Assembly (NCBI GenBank): GCA_964542585.1
Contig: CAZIUI010000034.1
Location: 1-23,650, forward strand
From: CAYYUA01 sp964542585
Lineage (GTDB): Bacteria; Bacteroidota; Bacteroidia; CAILMK01; CAYYUA01
Length of the DNA stretch: 23,650 nt
Reading direction: 5' to 3'
Shown here: one piece after another, positions 1-8,015 of the stretch
How positions within the stretch are numbered: the first letter of the stretch is position 1
How the letters are laid out: the number at the start of each line of letters is the position of its first letter
Notes under the pieces: model-generated
What the model saw: the letters and a program-made list of their open reading frames with translations, nothing else
What the model was told of the DNA's origin: nothing
The model's database searches: none
Program-made: the position numbers and the translations under genes

Positions 1-118
1 CGCCTCGAGATTAGGCTTCTTTTAAGGGTCGTTATAGATGATGACGTTGATAGGCTACAGGTATAAGGGCAGAAATGTCTTCAGCCGAGTAGTACTAATT
101 ACCCGTAAGCTTGCTAAA
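1..118 (+). rRNA. rrl: 23S ribosomal RNA, 3' end (partial)
   Basis: The left edge holds the last part of a 23S rRNA gene. The GATAGGCTACAGG segment and the following GAGTAGTACTAATTACCCGT match the conserved end of bacterial 23S rRNA, just before the 3' terminus that pairs with the 5' end. The exact 3' end is placed by analogy at about 115-121. The 5S gene follows about 55 bases later in the same direction, as expected for an rRNA operon. Confidence 0.9.
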
Positions 119-173
119 ACCTTTAAATTATTTAAGATGGAAGATATAGCCTTGTCATAACAAGGTGAATGCT

Positions 174-286
<113 letters not shown>

Positions 287-294
287 TCTCTACT

Positions 295-325
295 AGCCCA
301 AGCTAAATAGCTTGGGCTTTTTTTT
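295..325 (+). terminator. intrinsic terminator of the rRNA operon
   Basis: An 11-bp perfect stem, AGCCCAAGCTA (295-305) with TAGCTTGGGCT (308-318), closes a two-base loop and runs into a tract of eight T (318-325). It ends the rRNA transcript. No gene is seen from here to 482. Confidence 0.93.
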
Positions 326-482
326 GGTTAAAAATTCATAGGTGTTTGAGAATACTTTTCCTATAATTTATAACTAGGTGGGTATCATAATTGAATAAAA
401 AGTTGTCTAAGTTATTAACTACAATTCTTGTTCCTTAAGAAGTCTTGAGCAGAGGGGATATTCTTCTAACTACCAGTTACAA

Positions 483-1721
483 TTAGCGTATGACCGTTAG
501 AAGCCAAATCTTTGGTTGACCACCATTGGGGTTAAAAACCACCCGATAAAGTCCCATGGATGCGTTTTTGCCATTATTCAATTTTCCGCTCCATCCTACT
601 GGGATTCCTTGATTAATGCGGTCAGTGTAAACTTCTTGTCCCTCATGAAATATTTTAATATTTCCTGAAGGTTCATCTTTAAAAGGAAATTTCCATCGTG
701 TTTCTTGCTCAGGAACAAACGTAAAAGATCGTTTTCCGCACTGCTCAGTCCTTACCTTAATATGAGATGCTAGGGTGTCTAAGCAGCCCTTATTATCTCT
801 TACTTCCACTGTATATTTACCTTCACCAAGTTGAGACAGAACTGTTTTGTTACTAAAACCGGTATTTGTACTCAACCTGTAATTATAGGGGGGCTGGCCG
901 CCTACTATGGTTTCGGTTTTAACTTTTAATTTACCATTATTTTTATCCTGGCATGAAGGCACTGTCTTAACCTTACCTTTAATTTCAGTTGCTTCACAAG
1001 CGCTTTGAGCTATTTTTTCTTCTATACTTGGTTCTAAGGTAATTGACAGGTCTGATTTTGGGCGCGTTTTTTTTAAAATACTTGAATTGGATAAAGAACC
1101 TAAATTGGAAGAATAGTTTAATCTTTCAATCTTTTTTAAAGTGGGTTTTTCAGCTTTATTATAACTTAGGTAATCACTTTCATTATTGGGCCCATCCAAT
1201 AGGGTGTTACCTTTCTGGTCAGGAGTGTTACTTTTTCCTTTTGAATCATTACTTTTAACAGGTCTATCTTTTTTGGAATTAGGTTTATCACTGGTGGTAC
1301 CTCCTTTAATTTTACTTTCTGGGTGAGCTTCCGGAATAGATGAGTCAGATTTTTTAGCCTCAGTTACTGCCTGATTGTCAACAGTACCATTGAAAGGTTG
1401 CTGTACTGACCAAAGTCCTATTCCAAAACCTGTCAAAATCAAGATAATAGAAGCAATCACAAGGTTTCGTGTCTTTCCAACAACCTTTTTGAAAAAATTA
1501 GGCTTAGGCTGTGGCTTAGTGTTGGTGTATTCGGCTACCTTTTCTTTGAAGTCAAGTAAACCAGCATCGATAATAAAGTCATTTACAAGTTCATGGTAAT
1601 TGACTTCCTCTGCAAATTCTGGGTCCGTAGCCCATAGCTTTTGAAAATAATCCTGCTCTGAAGCTGTTAAATCTCCAGTAAGATAACGTTCTATAAGGTC
1701 AAATTTTTCGCGATCACTCAT
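483..1721 (-). CDS. membrane-anchored anti-sigma-like protein with SprB-like repeat and T9SS-type C-terminal domain
   Basis: The protein has 412 residues. Residues 1-60 look like an anti-sigma N-terminal domain: an ERYLTGDLTASEQDYF segment followed by DPEFAEEV, a pattern common in Bacteroidota anti-sigma factors. One membrane segment lies at about 87-105, after a Lys/Arg-rich stretch, so the N-terminus should be cytoplasmic and the rest periplasmic. Residues 110-240 are a Lys/Ser/Asn-rich linker. Residues 250-325 resemble a SprB repeat (GGQPPYNYRLS, then GKYTVEVRDNKGC). Residues 333-412 resemble a type-B T9SS C-terminal domain (IKIFHEGQEVY, WSGKLNNG, GLYRVVF, ending TVIR). No signal peptide is seen. 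The ATG lies inside the end of the upstream sigma gene (8-base overlap), which implies translational coupling. The anti-sigma role is inferred from context and the N-terminal pattern. Confidence 0.75.
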   Translation of the reverse strand: MSDREKFDLIERYLTGDLTASEQDYFQKLWATDPEFAEEVNYHELVNDFIIDAGLLDFKEKVAEYTNTKPQPKPNFFKKVVGKTRNLVIASIILILTGFGIGLWSVQQPFNGTVDNQAVTEAKKSDSSIPEAHPESKIKGGTTSDKPNSKKDRPVKSNDSKGKSNTPDQKGNTLLDGPNNESDYLSYNKAEKPTLKKIERLNYSSNLGSLSNSSILKKTRPKSDLSITLEPSIEEKIAQSACEATEIKGKVKTVPSCQDKNNGKLKVKTETIVGGQPPYNYRLSTNTGFSNKTVLSQLGEGKYTVEVRDNKGCLDTLASHIKVRTEQCGKRSFTFVPEQETRWKFPFKDEPSGNIKIFHEGQEVYTDRINQGIPVGWSGKLNNGKNASMGLYRVVFNPNGGQPKIWLLTVIR

Positions 1722-2289
1722 GGGTCATTATTAAATTTTTCAGGCTAGGATTCTGCTTTAACACCTTTATCAACTTTTGCTTGCATTTGTAATGCTTGGT
1801 TTTAGCTACATCTTCTGACCTGAATCCTAATTTTTCTTTTATAGTAGTCATAGAAAATTTGTAATAAATTGCATATATCAATATTGTTCGACAACGATCT
1901 TCTAAAAAGCTTAGCAAGTAGTTGATATTATCTTCTCGCTCCTTACTAATTAAATTATCCATTACATTGGTGTCCTCGGGTTTATCATGCATGTCCTCAT
2001 TTAGCTCAACTTTGCGGTTGTTTTTTTTGACCTGATTGTACCACATATTCCGTGATACGCTAAAGACGAAACTTGATATTGTATAGTTTTCATCAAATTT
2101 TTCTTTCTTCACTTGCCGGTAAAATGCCATTACTGCATCTTGGAATATATCAGCGGCATCGGCCTGCGTACCTGAATTTTTTAAGATAAAAGCCTCCACA
2201 TGCGGATAAATTCCCTCATACAATTCTTGTAAAGCTAGATCATCTCCACCTTCACGAATGGCATCAAGTATGATTTTATCACGCTTCAA
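1714..2289 (-). CDS. ECF-type RNA polymerase sigma factor
   Basis: This 191-residue protein has the two-domain layout of an extracytoplasmic function sigma-70 factor. Region 2 spans about 18-95: DAADIFQDAVMAFYRQ is the usual region 2.1-2.2 helix, and SSFVFSVSRNMWYNQVKK covers 2.3-2.4. Region 4 spans about 122-176, with a helix-turn-helix around the MTTIKEKLGFRSEDVAKTKH stretch. It directs RNA polymerase to a specific promoter set when released from its anti-sigma partner, probably the overlapping downstream gene. The only fitting start is TTG at 2289; I see no ATG or GTG in frame between it and an upstream stop, so translation may be weak or the start may be non-standard. It is transcribed divergently from the PorP/SprF-family gene. 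Its target promoters cannot be read from this window. Confidence 0.88.
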   Translation of the reverse strand: MKRDKIILDAIREGGDDLALQELYEGIYPHVEAFILKNSGTQADAADIFQDAVMAFYRQVKKEKFDENYTISSFVFSVSRNMWYNQVKKNNRKVELNEDMHDKPEDTNVMDNLISKEREDNINYLLSFLEDRCRTILIYAIYYKFSMTTIKEKLGFRSEDVAKTKHYKCKQKLIKVLKQNPSLKNLIMTHE

Positions 2290-2524
2290 GTATTTATTTT
2301 TCTTTAGCGTTAATACAAACGAATTTCAAAAAGGTAACCAACTAACTTAAATTGTCTACTTAAAAATTTCACAACTGTTGGTATTTATCCTATCCTTTAG
2401 GACTTTTGGCCAATGATAAGGCTAGTACAAGCTTTAGGATGTTAAACGTGAGACCATTGTTCCTATAAAAAATCAAACTGTTATAACGCGGTATTTTTCA
2501 AAGGCTTTCAAGGTCATTAAGCCT
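2290..2524. other. divergent intergenic region between sigma factor and PorP/SprF-family genes
   Basis: These 235 bases must hold the promoters of two divergent units. I found no perfect Bacteroidota housekeeping promoter on either strand. The nearest match on the plus strand is TATTTTTC at 2492-2499, one base off TAnnTTTG and without a clear -33 TTTG. Absence of a housekeeping promoter would fit control by the ECF factor itself, but this is inference. Confidence 0.4.
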
Positions 2525-3418
2525 GTGGCAATTCTTTTAGCAGGGCTAATGCAAGCCTCATCCGGACTAGCGCAAACGGGTCCTCAGGATTACATATATC
2601 CCATTCAATTTGATCAATTTCAGCACACCTACACTGTTACAAACCCTGCTTACATAGGTCAGAATGGGCCATTTGGAATTGATTTGGGGTCTCAATTTTC
2701 CGGTAATACCCAGGGAGAAGTTGCTACTTTTTTTTCAACGCTTTCATTCAGAATATCCAATCCCAAGAAGGGAAATCGACAGTATGTTGGATTGACCGTT
2801 TATAATGATGAAATAGGGCCTAAAATTAGTCAAACACGTTTTTATGGCTACTATGCTATCAGCGTTGAACTGAATGATAGCTTGAGCCTTACGGGTGGAT
2901 TGGGTGGTGGCGGTGTTGCTTATACCATAGAACCAACAGGAGGCCCTGTAGCAACTGCTGGGAATACAGCAATAGTCCAGGATGCAAAAGGTGGAATCTG
3001 GTTAAAAGGCCATCAGGCTTACCTTGGCATAAGTTTAAATCAAGTTTTTAACAATGAGCTTACGCCATTTCAAAGACCAATCAAACTGGAAAGGCATTTT
3101 AATTTTACGGCAGGAAAAAGGATTCGTCTTAACAAGCAATTTGCAATTAATACTTCAGCTAATCTACGAACCGGCCCTCATATTGAAGGACAAGGCATTT
3201 TACATTCAAGCTTAATAATACGCAAAACGGTTGAAGCTGGTTTTGCTTACCAAGTAAATCGTGCACAGATTATCCCACAAGTTGGATTAAAACAAATTAA
3301 ACTTGGAAAAAATCACCTAAATGTTAAGGCTTCTTACCGCATCAGCGCACCTTGGAGTAGAGGTTTGCAAGACTTTCGATCCCTTGGTTTATCAGTCGGG
3401 TATACCAGGTCAAATTAA
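2525..3418 (+). CDS. PorP/SprF family type IX secretion system membrane protein
   Basis: The protein has 297 residues, a usual length for the PorP/SprF family. After a hydrophobic signal segment ending near SSGLAQ come family features: the Q-Y-x-V-TNPAYIG start of the mature protein (HTYTVTNPAYIG), then alternating beta strands with Gly and aromatic residues, as in an outer-membrane beta-barrel. Known members associate with surface proteins carrying type-B T9SS C-terminal domains and are needed for their export or attachment. The next gene downstream encodes just such a protein. The start is uncertain: GTG at 2525 is the first usual start codon in frame and gives a signal peptide with no basic residue. 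An ATT at 2516 would add I/M-K-P, and the open frame runs back to 2438 without ATG, GTG or TTG. Confidence 0.85.
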   Translation: MAILLAGLMQASSGLAQTGPQDYIYPIQFDQFQHTYTVTNPAYIGQNGPFGIDLGSQFSGNTQGEVATFFSTLSFRISNPKKGNRQYVGLTVYNDEIGPKISQTRFYGYYAISVELNDSLSLTGGLGGGGVAYTIEPTGGPVATAGNTAIVQDAKGGIWLKGHQAYLGISLNQVFNNELTPFQRPIKLERHFNFTAGKRIRLNKQFAINTSANLRTGPHIEGQGILHSSLIIRKTVEAGFAYQVNRAQIIPQVGLKQIKLGKNHLNVKASYRISAPWSRGLQDFRSLGLSVGYTRSN

Positions 3419-3435
3419 CAATAGACTTACTTGGT

Positions 3436-3443
3436 TACATTTG
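3436..3443 (+). promoter_or_regulatory. possible -7 promoter element before the secreted protein gene
   Basis: TACATTTG matches the Bacteroidota -7 consensus TAnnTTTG and lies 44 bases before the ATG at 3488. No TTTG is found about 20 bases upstream, so this may be a weak promoter or chance. The gene may instead be read only from the PorP/SprF transcript. Confidence 0.25.
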
Positions 3444-3487
3444 AAATAGAGATTTGTATGAAATAAGAACTGATTCAACCAAATGGT

Positions 3488-5107
3488 ATGCCCATTAAAA
3501 TAATTAAATGCATTATCCTTCTTATAGGGATTGGAAGCTTAAATCACTCCTTTGCCCAGATCCCGTGGGATTTCACCGAAACTAGTAAGGTTCACAAAGT
3601 AAAAGTGCCAAAAAGCCTTCAAATTGAAGTGTCTGGTAATGTTTTATCGGGCAATGATGCTATCGGTTTGTTTTACAAGCGTAGTGGAAAGCTTCAATGC
3701 GGAGGTTATTTACTATGGAAGAACCTAAAGCAAACGCGGGAACTGAAAGCTTATGGTAATGATGGAGCCAATAAACCAGGTTTTAAACGTGGTGATTCTC
3801 TTATTGTCAAGTTCTGGGATAACAGTGAGCAGTGCGGTATTGATGCCATCAATGTAAAATATACTTCCTCAGATGCAGAACCATTTTTCAGGGAAAGTGC
3901 TGTTAGTAAATGGCAATCATGGAAAGCGGTTAAAGGTCTGGTTTATTACAAAGACAGCATCCTTTGTCAAAATCAATCAAACCCAAAAAGCCCTGAATTA
4001 AAAGGTATTACTAGATCCCTGTCATTCTCTGCCTCTCCAGCCAAACCCGATTTACTAGATGCTAAAACGGGTGATTTAAAAGCAGATAACCCAAAGTTGG
4101 ATACCTTTCAGGTTCAGTTTAATACTGATCAGTGCTTATCCCGAAATGCGCAGTCTATTATTGTAGCGGATTCTCCATCCATTGAAGTTGTGCAAACAGC
4201 ACCTTTATGTAAAGGTCGTAGAACCAAGCTAGTGGTTAAAAGTCCAAAAAATAACGTTAACATTAATTGGTTAGGTGAAAATAGTAGTCAAGATTCTTTA
4301 ACCATTTCTGAAGCCAAAACCTACCAAGTGGTAGGGACAAACGAGGCTGGATGCACGGATAAGGCCTCTCACACTGTTAGAGCTAATGATTTACCCAGCG
4401 TTCGGTTACCTTATGATTCTTTAAAGCGTTGCAAATCCGCTAAATTAGGAATCTCTAAATCGGATGAAACTGAAAGAATCGAATGGTCTAATGGTACAAA
4501 AGGAGCTAAAACAACCGTTTCAGAAACCCAATTACTGAAGGTTACAAAAACTGACACAAGCGGCTGCGCGCAGTCCGATAGCCTGCAGGCAGTTATTAGT
4601 GGACCTGTTCGTTTTGACCAATTGGATCCTGAAGTCCAGCCAGTTACATGCGATGGAGACCTCGGGAAATTAGTATTCAATCAACTAACAGAAAAAATTA
4701 AAGGAGGTACTCGTCCCTTTAATTTTGAATTAATAAACGCGGCTAAGCCTAGCATCGCTAAAGTCAAGGATGGCGTTGTTTTTAAAAATTTAAAAACCGG
4801 TGATTACCGGTTGAAAGTAGTTGACCGCATTGGTTGCAGTACTCAAACTCCAAAAGCATTCAATATTCGAAAGCAACAATGCCAGGAACCAACTGTCATT
4901 TTAGGCAAAGGAGGAAAAAAGCAAGGGTACTATATTCCCGAAAAAGGAGAGGCGAAAATATACAATAGACAAGGTGCTTTAGAAGCTGTTATCAATACTC
5001 CAACTAAATGGTACGGACGTGATGAGAATGGGCAGCTCTTGCCCATTGGTGTTTACCAGGTTGTTGTTAATAACAGCAAAGCCACCTTGGTAACGATCCT
5101 CCGCTAG
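3488..5107 (+). CDS. secreted Ig-like and SprB-like repeat protein with type-B T9SS C-terminal domain
   Basis: The protein has 539 residues. A signal peptide covers 1-24 (KIIKCIILLIGIGSLNHSFAQ). Residues 30-127 hold a domain with the pattern NDAIGLFYKRSG, LQCGGYLLW, AYGNDG, RGDSLIVKFWD, which I recall from other large Bacteroidota surface proteins. Two Ig- or PKD-like domains follow at about 237-300 and 308-370, each with a paired Cys pattern (PLCKG to AGCTD; KRCKS to SGCAQ). A SprB-like repeat spans about 383-463 (GGTRPFNFEL, GDYRLKVVDRIGC). Residues 468-539 look like a type-B CTD (AKIYNRQGALE, KWYGRDENGQLLPIGVYQVVV, ending TILR) but lack the usual PNGDG start. It should be exported by Sec and T9SS to the cell surface with help of the preceding PorP/SprF protein. 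Its binding target is unknown. Its stop codon overlaps that of ftsZ on the other strand. Confidence 0.8.
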   Translation: MPIKIIKCIILLIGIGSLNHSFAQIPWDFTETSKVHKVKVPKSLQIEVSGNVLSGNDAIGLFYKRSGKLQCGGYLLWKNLKQTRELKAYGNDGANKPGFKRGDSLIVKFWDNSEQCGIDAINVKYTSSDAEPFFRESAVSKWQSWKAVKGLVYYKDSILCQNQSNPKSPELKGITRSLSFSASPAKPDLLDAKTGDLKADNPKLDTFQVQFNTDQCLSRNAQSIIVADSPSIEVVQTAPLCKGRRTKLVVKSPKNNVNINWLGENSSQDSLTISEAKTYQVVGTNEAGCTDKASHTVRANDLPSVRLPYDSLKRCKSAKLGISKSDETERIEWSNGTKGAKTTVSETQLLKVTKTDTSGCAQSDSLQAVISGPVRFDQLDPEVQPVTCDGDLGKLVFNQLTEKIKGGTRPFNFELINAAKPSIAKVKDGVVFKNLKTGDYRLKVVDRIGCSTQTPKAFNIRKQQCQEPTVILGKGGKKQGYYIPEKGEAKIYNRQGALEAVINTPTKWYGRDENGQLLPIGVYQVVVNNSKATLVTILR

Positions 5108-6684
5108 TCTACATTGTTATCAAGAAATGAGTTTTTACGCTCCTTGATGCTGGTTTGTTGTTGTTTATCATCCTTCCCTAAGGTATATTTTGAAATTTGG
5201 TTATTATTCGATGAATGGGGCGTTTGCTGAAATTTTACGCCTTTACGAATGTAAGCTGGCACATTTTCCAGCTCTTCCAAACCATCCATGGTATGAATAT
5301 TGGCCTGTTCGGCGCCTTCTTTCCGTTGGTAGTAGACTTCATGGCCGGTAGTGTTTTCTTTTTCACCCGAATCTTGCGACCTGTTGTGAGCCCATAAAAG
5401 ATGGGGATCTTTCCTTTTTTCCTGGGATTGATCCTTTTGGGCCTCATCTTCCTCTTGTTGATCCGGATTTTTATTGGTGTTTGATTCATCTGGATCCCTT
5501 TCAGCCATTTGATCAGATGTCAACTCTGACTCATTAGCAGTTGTCTCAGACGGTTGGAGCCCTTGCTGTTTGGATTGCTCATCTTCAGAGGAATAATAAG
5601 GCTCTTGAGTGATAGGATCAAGGTTAGTATCGGATTCTGGCCCAGGGTCATTGTTTTCACCAAAAAAATGATTTGCTTGTTGCCCTGGCGTAGGGCTACG
5701 GTCTATCTGGTTATTTTTTTTCTCTTCATTAAAAGCTGTAGCAATTATCGTTACTGATAGCTGGTCCCCTAAATTTTCATCATAGCAGTTACCCCAGATC
5801 ATGTCAACGTCATTACCAGCTTCAGCCTGAATATAATCCGTGATGGTCGCGATTTCATCCATTAGCACTTCCTTGCTACCGGAAGATATATTCAGCAAGA
5901 TGTACTGAGCCCCTTTAATATCATTTTCACTTAAAAGCGGGGAGTGAATAGCTTTTTCTACTGCTTTTTTATCCCTGTTATCTCCTTCAGCAGAGGCTGA
6001 TCCCATGATGGCACCCCCGCTATTGGCCATAACAGTTCTCACATCTTCAAAGTCAACGTTGATATAGCCGGGAACCGTAATAATTTCCGCAATACCTTTA
6101 GCAGCCGTTGTTAAGATGTTGTCTGCATTGGAAAAGGCGTTGGATAAGCTTAGGTTTCCAAACATCTCTTTAAGTTTATCATTACTGATAACTAAAAGGG
6201 TGTCTACATTTCTGCTTAACTGTTGAATGCCATCTCGTGCTCTTTGCGCGCGGTTAGGCCCTTCAAAATCAAAAGGAGTGGTAACAATACCAACCGTTAA
6301 AATACCCATTTCTTTTGCAGCTTGGGCAATGATAGGAGCAGCGCCTGTTCCTGTTCCACCTCCCATACCACCGGTAATAAATAGCATTTTAGTTTCATCA
6401 TCCAGCATACTCTTGATGTCCTCGTGACTCTCGAGCGCTGCTTTTTTACCAATCTCCGGTTTGGATCCGGCACCACGGCCTTCTGTGGTATTGGAGCCGA
6501 TCTGAATTTTATTGGGAATGGGGCTTTGCTCTAAGGCTTGCGCATCGGTATTGGCCATTATAAAGTCAACACCTTTTATGCCTTGGCTATACATGTGGTT
6601 TACTGCGTTACCACCACCACCTCCAACACCAAGAACCTTAATGATGGAGGATTGACTTTTGGGCATATCAAAGTTTAATTCCAT
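5104..6684 (-). CDS. ftsZ: cell division protein FtsZ
   Basis: FtsZ is the tubulin-like GTPase that forms the division ring. The GTP-binding domain begins with VLGVGGGGGNAVNHM (about 18-31) and contains the tubulin signature GGMGGGTGTG at 105-114. The synergy loop has N209, D211 and D214 for GTP hydrolysis by the neighbouring subunit. The conserved core ends near residue 319. A linker of about 150 residues rich in Glu, Asp, Asn and Gln follows, then the conserved C-terminal peptide ELENVPAYIRKGV (471-483), which should bind FtsA, and a further 43-residue tail. At 526 residues it is much longer than E. coli FtsZ (383), mainly in the linker. It is the last gene of the dcw cluster, 40 bases after ftsA, and no terminator is seen after it. 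Confidence 0.97.
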   Translation of the reverse strand: MELNFDMPKSQSSIIKVLGVGGGGGNAVNHMYSQGIKGVDFIMANTDAQALEQSPIPNKIQIGSNTTEGRGAGSKPEIGKKAALESHEDIKSMLDDETKMLFITGGMGGGTGTGAAPIIAQAAKEMGILTVGIVTTPFDFEGPNRAQRARDGIQQLSRNVDTLLVISNDKLKEMFGNLSLSNAFSNADNILTTAAKGIAEIITVPGYINVDFEDVRTVMANSGGAIMGSASAEGDNRDKKAVEKAIHSPLLSENDIKGAQYILLNISSGSKEVLMDEIATITDYIQAEAGNDVDMIWGNCYDENLGDQLSVTIIATAFNEEKKNNQIDRSPTPGQQANHFFGENNDPGPESDTNLDPITQEPYYSSEDEQSKQQGLQPSETTANESELTSDQMAERDPDESNTNKNPDQQEEDEAQKDQSQEKRKDPHLLWAHNRSQDSGEKENTTGHEVYYQRKEGAEQANIHTMDGLEELENVPAYIRKGVKFQQTPHSSNNNQISKYTLGKDDKQQQTSIKERKNSFLDNNVD

Positions 6685-6724
6685 AACTATGATTTTTTGG
6701 GATACTTAGAATCATTAACACTTT

Positions 6725-8002
6725 TTACTTAAAATCTTCAATATCCTGGTTGTCTTCAAACCATCGTTTACCTTTTTCAAAGACCGCATCCAGCCAACGC
6801 TTTTGTTTAGGACTTTCCTTCTCATTTTTCCCAGAGCTAGTGGTTGGATGGTTGTTGGACCCTAATTGTCTCATGATCAGGCCTGCTGCAGTAGCATAAA
6901 GGGGGGATTTTACCTCTTCGATCATTCCCTCGGATAAGTACTCAGTGGGATATCCAATACGGGTGTCCAGTGCTGTAATGTATTCAGCTAGTTCAGCCAT
7001 GTGACTCAACTGCGCTCCACCTCCAGTTATAACGATACCTCCGGCAAGGGCTTTTTCATACCCTGATCGCTGTATTTCGTGATAGACGTGTTCAAAAATT
7101 TCTTCCAATCGGGCTTGTACGATGTAAGCAAGGTTTTTTCTGGAGATCTCGCGCGGGTCCCGCCCTTTGATGTTATCAATTGAGATGATCTCGTTCTCAT
7201 CAACCTCATCCGCTAAAGCACTGCCGAACTCCGTCTTAAGGCGCTCTGCTTGTTTGCGCATAATACTGCAGCCTTGCTTGATGTCTTCCGTAATGATAGC
7301 TCCCCCAAGCGGTATGACGGCAGTATGACGAATAATCCCTTCTTTGAAGATAGCAATATCCGTGGTTCCCCCTCCTATATCGATTAAAGCCGTTCCTTCC
7401 TCTTTCTCTTCTTCCATTAGAACAGAATCCGAGGATGCTACAGGTTCAAGGATCAAGTCCGATACCTGAATTCCGGCTTTTTTTACACAACGGTGGAGGT
7501 TTTTGGCAGCTGTTACCTGGCCCGTTATTATATGAAAATCGCCCTCTAAACGAACGCCGGCCATACCAATTGGATCCTTGATACCATGTTCGCTGTCAAC
7601 GATGTATTCCTGTGGAATAACGTGGATGATCTTTTCACCTTGCTGAACCCCTAGCTTATACATGTCATTAATGAGGCGGTCCGTATCCGCTTTGCTGATT
7701 TCCTCCTCATCCTCATTTCTTACAATCAGCCCGCGGTGTTGAATACTTTTAATGTGCTGGCCGGCAATGCCAACGTTTGCTACCTTAATGGCTACATCCG
7801 ACTTGGATGATGCCTGACTAACGGCATCCTGAATGGCGATGACGGTTTTGTCAATGTTGGTTACCACTCCTCGGGAAACACCTTCACAATGGCTCTTGCC
7901 AAGGCCCAGGATATCAATTTTGTTATCTTGGTTTTTACGGCCTACAATTGCCGAGATCTTTGTAGTGCCGATATCTAAACCAACCACGATTTCATTAGCC
8001 AT
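6725..8002 (-). CDS. ftsA: cell division protein FtsA
   Basis: FtsA is an actin-like ATPase that ties FtsZ to the membrane and recruits later divisome proteins. From the ATG at 8002 it has 425 residues. The frame is open further up to 8122, but those 40 codons overlap the end of ftsQ and do not look like FtsA, so 8002 is preferred; MANEIVVGLDIGTTKI is a typical start. Seen motifs are phosphate 1 (GLDIGTTK, 8-15), phosphate 2 (DIGGGTTDIAIF, 208-219) and the adenosine motif (ITGGGAQL, 325-332). The end, WLDAVFEKGKRWFEDN (403-418), is an amphipathic helix that should bind the membrane. It lies 13 bases after ftsQ. Confidence 0.97.
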   Translation of the reverse strand: MANEIVVGLDIGTTKISAIVGRKNQDNKIDILGLGKSHCEGVSRGVVTNIDKTVIAIQDAVSQASSKSDVAIKVANVGIAGQHIKSIQHRGLIVRNEDEEEISKADTDRLINDMYKLGVQQGEKIIHVIPQEYIVDSEHGIKDPIGMAGVRLEGDFHIITGQVTAAKNLHRCVKKAGIQVSDLILEPVASSDSVLMEEEKEEGTALIDIGGGTTDIAIFKEGIIRHTAVIPLGGAIITEDIKQGCSIMRKQAERLKTEFGSALADEVDENEIISIDNIKGRDPREISRKNLAYIVQARLEEIFEHVYHEIQRSGYEKALAGGIVITGGGAQLSHMAELAEYITALDTRIGYPTEYLSEGMIEEVKSPLYATAAGLIMRQLGSNNHPTTSSGKNEKESPKQKRWLDAVFEKGKRWFEDNQDIEDFK

Positions 8003-8015
8003 AGGGGAGTGCTTT

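Noticed and set aside
326..482. Possible tRNA or terminator between the rRNA operon and the anti-sigma gene.
   Set aside because: No cloverleaf and no stem with a T tract could be built in this AT-rich stretch.
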